In this document: piece after piece, positions 8,609 through 12,663 of the stretch
Layout of the letters: the number at the start of each line of letters is the position of its first letter
Numbering within the stretch: position 1 is the first letter of the stretch
NCBI GenBank assembly: GCA_005882445.1
Contig: VBAN01000044.1
Coordinates: 1-12,663 of the forward strand
Source of the DNA: Candidatus Segetimicrobium genomatis
GTDB lineage: Bacteria > Sysuimicrobiota > Sysuimicrobiia > Sysuimicrobiales > Segetimicrobiaceae
Direction of reading: 5' to 3'
DNA length: 12,663 bases
The notes under the pieces: model-generated
The model's input: only the letters and a program-made list of their open reading frames with translations
Database searches by the model: none
Told to the model about the DNA's origin: nothing
Program-made: the position numbers and the translations under genes

Positions 8609-8788
8609 TTAATTCTTGACGTACCGGGCAAACACCTCGGGGTCGGCCGTCTCGAACATCACCCGACTCCCTTCTCCGGCAAGCCCCATCCTATAGAACG
8701 CTCTGGGCAATGTCCAGTTCCATCGGGTCGCCCCCTCAAGGAGTTCACCGAGCGTCCTGCGAATCGGATGCCAGGGATGAGCACACAC
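8609..8788 (-). CDS. Small hypothetical ORF, 59 residues
   Basis: Not recognised. From GTG 8788 it encodes 59 residues with a protein-like composition, including HPWHPIRRTLGELLEGA, LPRAFYRMGLAGEG and the ending ETADPEVFARYVKN. No ribosome binding site is obvious, and the start overlaps the possible first codons of the pilX-like gene on the other strand. It lies 69 bases before the secreted two-domain gene on the same strand and could be co-transcribed with it. It may also be the remnant of a longer gene or a chance open frame. Third-position GC is lower than in neighbouring genes, which argues for caution. Confidence 0.35.
   Translation of the reverse strand: MCAHPWHPIRRTLGELLEGATRWNWTLPRAFYRMGLAGEGSRVMFETADPEVFARYVKN
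8688..8716 (-). promoter_or_regulatory. Weak candidate promoter for the secreted two-domain gene
   Basis: On the minus strand TGGACA (8716-8711) and TAGGAT (8693-8688) are separated by 17 bases, matching five and four of six consensus positions. It would give a leader of about 140 bases before GTG 8539. It lies inside the doubtful small ORF, so at most one of the two is likely to be real. Such a match could occur by chance. Confidence 0.25.
8782..8788 (+). repeat. Short CA tract at the possible start of the pilX-like gene
   Basis: CACACAC lies four codons or fewer after ATG 8777. As written, ATG 8777 is out of frame with the pilX-like reading, and that reading has an in-frame stop at 8778-8780. 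Restoring one CA unit in this tract makes ATG 8777 read straight into ERGQAM of the pilus protein. A second CACACAC follows at 8801-8807. Confidence 0.45.
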
Positions 8789-8831
8789 CCCTGCGACTCG
8801 CACACACCACGACACCGAACGCGGGCAGGCC

Positions 8832-9443
8832 ATGCTGGTGCTGCTGGTCGCCACCCTGCTCGTGACGGTGATCAGCGTCGCCCTGGTCGGCCTGATGAAC
8901 ACCGATATGAGCCATGCCTCCGTGCAGTACGCGGTATCTCGCAGCTTCTACATTGCCCAGGCCGGCCTGGGGGAGGCGATGGCGAATGTGGTCGCAGCAT
9001 CCGACCCGGCGGGCGAGGCGACCCCTGAGGCAGGCGACACGGCGCCGTACGGCGGCGGGCAGTTCACGTACTGGGTCGATGCGGGGCCGGCCACAGGGTA
9101 CGGGGCCGGGCTCAAGACGCTCGAGGCCCTAGGGCGCGTTGGGTGGTTGGGCAGGATGATCCCCACGCGGGTTCGGGCCTGCGCGGCGCCGGGCGCGCCC
9201 TTCTTGGCGGCGCTCTTCGGGGAGTCCCGGGTGGAGTTCCAGGGCGCCTCGCGAGTTTACCTGGCGCCGTATGACGTCGGCTCTCCCGGCGGCGGTGGGA
9301 ATTTGGGCTCGTTTGCGGAGGTCAATTTCCCCGACCAGAACGTGCGCCTGAATGCCCTCAGCGAAGAGACGGGCGACCGGTCTACAATCCGGCTCCGACG
9401 AGCGAACCGAAGCCCTGGATCCTCACGACCTTCGGGGACCTGA
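8832..9443 (+). CDS. PilX-like type IV pilus-associated protein, N-terminal part (frameshifted)
   Basis: This is the N-terminal part of a large exported protein of the PilX type (PilX N-terminal domain). Such proteins are inserted like minor pilins and sit at or near the pilus. The signature is ERGQAM just before and including ATG 8832, then the hydrophobic helix LVLLVATLLVTVISVALVGL and the amphipathic continuation SHASVQYAVSRSFYIAQAGLGEAM, the usual pilin-like alpha-helix ending in an AQAGLxEA motif. After about residue 181 the reading turns unrelated and stops at 9443, while the expected continuation sits one frame over from 9377. ATG 8832 lacks a ribosome binding site and cuts off ERGQ, so the true start is probably upstream, possibly ATG 8777 after correction of a two-base slip. 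Confidence 0.8.
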   Translation: MLVLLVATLLVTVISVALVGLMNTDMSHASVQYAVSRSFYIAQAGLGEAMANVVAASDPAGEATPEAGDTAPYGGGQFTYWVDAGPATGYGAGLKTLEALGRVGWLGRMIPTRVRACAAPGAPFLAALFGESRVEFQGASRVYLAPYDVGSPGGGGNLGSFAEVNFPDQNVRLNALSEETGDRSTIRLRRANRSPGSSRPSGT

Positions 9444-10267
9444 TCAAGGCTCAACCAACCGCGGGACCGATCCCCAACCGGTGCGGCACACGATTCGCGT
9501 GTGTGACCGTGGCCGATCGCATGACCGACGTCCAAAACGTCGGCGACCTCCGCGAGGAGGCCTACATGCGGCACGTCTACGTGAGGAGCTTTCGAGAAGA
9601 GGTCCTGCCGCCGCTCGCCCTCGATGCGGCGCAATTCCAGGCCCGCGCCGCCCAGAACCCGGCAAACGCCCCGCTCAACCGGGACGCGGGCCTGTCGGAC
9701 AAGGTGGATGCTCTGTATAGCACCATGCAGTTCTATAAGATCGTGTTCTATCTGGCGTCGCATCCTGAGCAATCCCTGCACGGGACAGTCTACATCGACG
9801 GATCGTTTGATTTCTCCCAAAGTGTGAGCCTGGGGGGGACCTCCGGCGACGTCACGCTGGCCGTGGGGGGCGACTTGACCATCGGCAAGAACGTTGCGGT
9901 GGCCAACCGGCATGACCTCACGACGGTGGCCGGCCGCCGGACCCCTGCGATTGTGGTCCTTGGCGCCCGCACACCTGTCGATCTCCCCGTCCAGACCTGT
10001 GGGCCCCGCGTCAACTGGTCAGGGGCCCTCGTCATGTGTGCGGGAAGCACGCTGGTCGTCGACGGCCTGATCTACACGCAGGACGGCATGGCCGTTGAGC
10101 CGGGGGCGTCCCTGGATCAGGTGGGGGCGATGTACCACAGTCATCGGGGGACAGGCAACCCCGGCTTCACGATCCTGGATGCGACCCTTGTCCTGCGGTT
10201 CGACCCGCTTGCCCTGAGCGCATTTGGAAAGGGCGCCACGATGCTCTCCTGGCAGCAGCTGCATTAG
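9377..10267 (+). CDS. PilX-like type IV pilus-associated protein, C-terminal part (frameshifted)
   Basis: Reading continues from RPVYNPAPTSEPKPWILTTF for about 296 residues to the stop at 10267. The second half is rich in short beta strands (GTVYIDGSFDFSQSV, DVTLAVGGDLTIGKNVAVAN, GALVMCAGSTLVVDGLIYT, GMAVEPGASLDQVGAMY), a pattern expected for a right-handed beta-helix, as in many PilX-like proteins of Gram-positive and related lineages. The ending TLVLRFDPLAL...TMLSWQQL is also typical of that group. Here the missing amount at the frame change cannot be judged because the region is poorly conserved; a single lost base would be enough. No pilin, PilB, PilC or prepilin peptidase gene is in the window. 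Confidence 0.78.
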   Translation, partial: PVYNPAPTSEPKPWILTTFGDLIKAQPTAGPIPNRCGTRFACVTVADRMTDVQNVGDLREEAYMRHVYVRSFREEVLPPLALDAAQFQARAAQNPANAPLNRDAGLSDKVDALYSTMQFYKIVFYLASHPEQSLHGTVYIDGSFDFSQSVSLGGTSGDVTLAVGGDLTIGKNVAVANRHDLTTVAGRRTPAIVVLGARTPVDLPVQTCGPRVNWSGALVMCAGSTLVVDGLIYTQDGMAVEPGASLDQVGAMYHSHRGTGNPGFTILDATLVLRFDPLALSAFGKGATMLSWQQLH

Positions 10268-10270
10268 GGT

Positions 10271-10302
10271 GACAGGAGGCGGCGCGGGCGCCGCCTCCTG
10301 TC
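10271..10302. terminator. Perfect hairpin between convergent genes, probable bidirectional terminator
   Basis: GACAGGAGGCGGCG (10271-10284) pairs perfectly with CGCCGCCTCCTGTC (10289-10302) around a four-base CGGG loop. It starts three bases after the stop of the pilX-like gene and ends ten bases before the stop of the convergent dehydrogenase-like gene. Neither side has a T-tract, so it may stop transcription with the help of Rho or protect the 3' ends of both messages. Confidence 0.65.
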
Positions 10303-10312
10303 TGGATCGAGC

Positions 10313-12079
10313 TTACTTCCGGCAGATCTTCCAAATCACGCCGGTCCCAGGGATCTGGACGAGCGGACCGTCGCCGTCGACCGTGAACTTGGCGTCCGGA
10401 TCGGACTGGCCGAAATCCCGCACGACGCCGTAATCCACGACGTAGGCGCACCCGTCGGGGCCGAACCTGATGTTCGTCGGCCGATTGAACCCGTGGAGAT
10501 GGCTGGGGTTCACGAACACCTGCTCATTGGTGTCGTTGTGGGCAAACCGCGTAATCTTGAGTTCCAGCGGCTGACCCGGCTGGCTAAAGTTGATGAGTTT
10601 GATCTCGTGTCCCACCTCCGGGGCAGGGCTGGTCGCGTTCGCCGCCGAGAACCCGAAGTCTCCCTCGAGCGTGTACAGGGCGGCGCCCGGCAGAACCGGC
10701 CCGCCGGCGAAGGAGCCGGGGACGAAATCGATCCCGGTGAACGAGGAGTCCGCCGCCTCAATCGCCAGGGGCGACGTGATCTGCTGGGGCGGAAACGCGA
10801 GGACGTCACGGATCGGAAGGTCGCCGTGCGTCGTGAGACACGCGATCTCGGCAGGGGTGCCCGGCGTCGTGGTCGGGCAGGCATCGTCGCCCGGCCCGCC
10901 GACGGGATTGAACACCGCCTGGCTCGCCGGGAGGAAGCCGTATCGGTCCGGCCAGCCGTGGTAGTCCGGGGTGCCGTCGGGATTCATCTGGGCGAGGTCC
11001 AGCATATCGGGCGCGTTGTTCGACGGCCGCGCGCCCCGCTCGTCCGCGCCATCTTCGCCCACGAGCAGCCCGCCCTGCAGGGCATGATTGACGGGCGCAA
11101 ACCGAATGGCGTATCCGTTCCGGTACCCCCACGAGAACGGTTGAATCGTGGTCTCCGGATGGCCCGCATTCAGCTGCGCGCGCAGGATGGCGCCGTCGCA
11201 CACGCCCGGGTGGGTCGCGTCTTGGAACGCGTTCACCCTCGTCCGCTGTGTGCCGAATGGGGCGTATCCGCTCGTCATCACGCCGCCGCCCGAATCGAAG
11301 GCGTTGCCGCTGAGCGTGATGTCCTGACACGGGATATCCCACTCGTTGAGGCCGTTGTTGTTGTCGCGGCCGACCACGCCGGAGTTGGTCGTCGAGCCCT
11401 GGGACCAGTAGATGTACCCGTCCTTGAAGGCGAGCTGCTCGGTCGGGTGATCTCCCGTCGGCAGCCCGGTGATGAACGGGGTCACATGCCCGGTGTCGGG
11501 ATTGACGATCACGATGCGGGAACTGTTGTTCTGCCCGCCGCCATGCGTGGCCTGGTTTGAGTCGGTGGCGAACAGCCGCGCGCCTTCGCCCCCCTCCCAA
11601 TCCCCCTTGCCCCCATGTGCCGTGGGCTCGAACGCGATGTCGATCGCCGGACCGTGTGGCTGAAACCCGCCGCCGCGCGCCGTCGGCTTCGCCAGGGGGC
11701 CCCCGATCTTGTTTCCGTGCGCGTCGAACACCAGGATGTCGGGCGTGAAGGGGTTGTCGGGAGCAAACTCGCCGCCCGGCCACGCGGTCTCGTCATTGCA
11801 CTTGCTGGGCAGGCCATGGCCCGATTCCAACACGAACACCTGGAAGTGCCCCCCTTCGCCGCGGAACGCGATCCCGGTCGGGAAGTTCAGGTCCTTGGCG
11901 AAGACCGACACCTTGTAGCCCGGCGGGACGACGATGTCCTGGCCGTTGCCCGGATCGTAGGACGCGGTCTCTCCGGTGCACAATGGGTTGATCGCCGGAC
12001 TCGACTGTGCGGAACCCAGGGCCGGCAGCGTCAGCAGAACCAATCCCAGCAGCACGGCGGTACGCAGGCGCAAATGCAC
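10313..12079 (-). CDS. Secreted glucose/sorbosone dehydrogenase-like beta-propeller protein
   Basis: This is an intact protein of 588 residues. GTG 12079 is preferred because GGGGAGG lies nine bases upstream and the protein then begins with a clean signal peptide (HLRLRTAVLLGLVLLTLPALGSA, cleavage before Gln). The mature part resembles PQQ-dependent sugar dehydrogenases of the glucose/sorbosone dehydrogenase family: VPPGYKVSVFAKDLNFPTGI at the first blade, then NGYAIRFAPVN, LLVGEDGADERGARP, DGTPDYHGWPDRYGFL, and FNRPTNIRFGPDGCAYVVDYG near the end. Such enzymes oxidise sugars or other alcohols outside the cytoplasm with pyrroloquinoline quinone. Many distant relatives have lost activity, and I cannot confirm the PQQ or calcium ligands by eye, so catalysis is uncertain. 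It converges on the pilX-like gene and appears to be transcribed alone. Confidence 0.85.
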   Translation of the reverse strand: MHLRLRTAVLLGLVLLTLPALGSAQSSPAINPLCTGETASYDPGNGQDIVVPPGYKVSVFAKDLNFPTGIAFRGEGGHFQVFVLESGHGLPSKCNDETAWPGGEFAPDNPFTPDILVFDAHGNKIGGPLAKPTARGGGFQPHGPAIDIAFEPTAHGGKGDWEGGEGARLFATDSNQATHGGGQNNSSRIVIVNPDTGHVTPFITGLPTGDHPTEQLAFKDGYIYWSQGSTTNSGVVGRDNNNGLNEWDIPCQDITLSGNAFDSGGGVMTSGYAPFGTQRTRVNAFQDATHPGVCDGAILRAQLNAGHPETTIQPFSWGYRNGYAIRFAPVNHALQGGLLVGEDGADERGARPSNNAPDMLDLAQMNPDGTPDYHGWPDRYGFLPASQAVFNPVGGPGDDACPTTTPGTPAEIACLTTHGDLPIRDVLAFPPQQITSPLAIEAADSSFTGIDFVPGSFAGGPVLPGAALYTLEGDFGFSAANATSPAPEVGHEIKLINFSQPGQPLELKITRFAHNDTNEQVFVNPSHLHGFNRPTNIRFGPDGCAYVVDYGVVRDFGQSDPDAKFTVDGDGPLVQIPGTGVIWKICRK

Positions 12080-12088
12080 TCTTCCACA

Positions 12089-12095
12089 CCTCCCC
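12089..12095 (-). promoter_or_regulatory. Ribosome binding site for GTG 12079
   Basis: On the minus strand this reads GGGGAGG, nine bases before GTG 12079. It supports that start over the in-frame upstream ATG at 12163, which would place extra charged residues in front of the signal peptide. Confidence 0.6.
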
Positions 12096-12258
12096 TTCCG
12101 CTCGGAATTTGGAGTACGGGGCACGTCGCCCCTGAGCCGGTGGATCCACGGGCAGTGGCTCAAAAGGCCGGCGGCGGGCGGGGAGTTCGTGAGTCGTGCC
12201 CTTTCCTGGGGACGAAGGGGCGCCTCCCTGAACTCCGTGCGTCCCTATCCATCCCAGG

Positions 12259-12336
12259 ATGGACTCAAAGGAGATGCCAGATTCGGAGCCTGAGAGCGAA
12301 GAACAACGACGAAGAACTCTTCGTCTATTGACATGA
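12259..12336 (+). CDS. Doubtful micro-ORF, 25 residues
   Basis: ATG 12259 opens a 25-codon frame whose product has an acidic first half (PDSEPESEE) and a basic, leucine-containing end (QRRRTLRLLT). Its stop codon overlaps the ATG of a 106-codon open frame at 12333 in the sequence ATGA, the arrangement used for translational coupling. No ribosome binding site stands at the usual distance before ATG 12259. I do not recognise either product, and chance is the simplest explanation. Confidence 0.15.
   Translation: MDSKEMPDSEPESEEQRRRTLRLLT
12308..12325. other. Hairpin in the low-GC right end
   Basis: GACGAAG (12308-12314) pairs with CTTCGTC (12319-12325) around the loop AACT. It lies within the doubtful micro-ORF. 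There is no following T-tract on either strand, so a terminator is not supported. Confidence 0.35.
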
Positions 12337-12447
12337 GATGCGGTGCTTACTGGCTCCTTGACGAGTTGGCCGGAATCCTTTTTCTCACCGCAGAAATGAC
12401 CGGTTGGTTACCGCGCGGCGTCTTTGGCTATGCCTCACGATCAAACA

Positions 12448-12469
12448 ACGTCAGGGTTCTTCCTGACGT
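12448..12469. other. Inverted repeat, 8-bp stem
   Basis: ACGTCAGG (12448-12455) pairs with CCTGACGT (12462-12469) around the loop GTTCTT. It could be an RNA hairpin or a dyad-symmetric protein binding site. No T-tract follows it on either strand. Confidence 0.4.
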
Positions 12470-12663
12470 AAGCCCCGTCGGCGAACCTCTGCACGAGCAA
12501 AATTACGTGCGCTGGTTTGTCAAACGAGCGGCGACGTGCTCCGCGGTTGGCTGGACTATGCGTTTCGTTATGGCGACAGGAATCGATACTCAACGACGTC
12601 GCTGTCCGGCTGGTACCCGATCTGCTGTTAGACCCGATTGGACATCGGATTAGCGAATTCTGT

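Larger units (their letters stand above)
12080..12663. other. Stretch without a convincing gene; lower GC to the right
   Basis: The left part (12080-12200) is the leader and probably the promoter region of the dehydrogenase-like gene, but I see no clear -35/-10 pair. From 12301 to the end the GC content is about 54% by hand count, well below the coding regions to the left. Open frames exist on both strands here (for example plus 12333-12653), but none has recognisable motifs, biased codon use or a good ribosome binding site. Two hairpins lie in it, described separately. The right edge may hold the start of another gene or transferred DNA that the window cuts. Confidence 0.5.

Noticed and set aside
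8617..8622. TTGACG as a promoter element for the pilX-like gene
   Set aside because: No -10-like sequence follows at a suitable distance, and it lies in the end of the minus-strand small ORF.
7685..9028. A 447-codon plus-strand open frame covering the secreted two-domain gene
   Set aside because: Its residues look like antisense of a GC-rich gene (many Arg, His, Asp), whereas the minus strand shows a signal peptide, duplicated domain and strong ribosome binding site.
12140..12149. Palindrome GTGGATCCAC upstream of the dehydrogenase-like gene
   Set aside because: Ten bases of symmetry in GC-rich DNA is expected by chance; there is no second copy or nearby promoter to support an operator.
12328..12333. 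A perfect TTGACA box as a plus-strand promoter
   Set aside because: At 16 to 18 bases downstream there is no -10-like sequence (the bases read around TGGCTC).

Overview
The window is high-GC bacterial DNA with strongly GC-biased codon use. Gene content (dipeptide-type ABC permeases, a form II CoxL-like molybdenum hydroxylase, a hemE-hemH-hemY cluster in the order found in Bacillus, a PilX-like pilus protein, GTG starts) suggests an uncultured, probably soil or sediment, lineage of the Terrabacteria type (for example Armatimonadota, Sysuimicrobiota/CSP1-3 or Chloroflexota). This placement is inference; there is no rRNA or other phylogenetic marker here.

Layout. (1) 1-1910, plus strand: two inner-membrane permeases of a peptide/nickel-type ABC importer. 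The first is frameshifted, and the binding-protein and ATPase genes are not in the window. (2) 1951-4305, plus: an intact CoxL/xanthine-dehydrogenase-type molybdopterin subunit without its usual FAD and iron-sulfur partners. (3) 4271-7656, minus: a late haem-synthesis operon hemE-hemH-hemY, read from a plausible promoter at 7703-7731. It converges on the CoxL gene with a 35-base overlap. hemY is intact; hemE and hemH are each broken. (4) 7746-8539, minus: a secreted protein with two copies of one domain, with a strong ribosome binding site and a hairpin terminator. (5) 8609-8788, minus: a doubtful small ORF. (6) 8777-10267, plus: a PilX-like surface protein, frameshifted in the middle and possibly also at its start. 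(7) 10271-10302: a perfect 14-bp hairpin between convergent genes. (8) 10313-12079, minus: a secreted glucose/sorbosone-dehydrogenase-like beta-propeller protein. (9) 12080-12663: no convincing gene, and lower GC towards the end.

The most striking feature is that four otherwise well-conserved genes (permease 1, hemH, hemE, pilX) each lose frame once inside the gene, always with the same phase (consistent with loss of 3n+1 bases). In three of them a short conserved block of roughly 18 to 23 residues is missing exactly at the frame change. Genes between them (permease 2, coxL, hemY, the sorbosone-dehydrogenase-like gene) look full length. Either the assembly lost short segments at several points or this genome has suffered several small deletions in genes that should be essential. 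Raw-read checking would decide this. I did not find a convincing undescribed multi-gene system; the recurrent breaks, the paired-domain secreted protein and the low-GC right end are the best leads.
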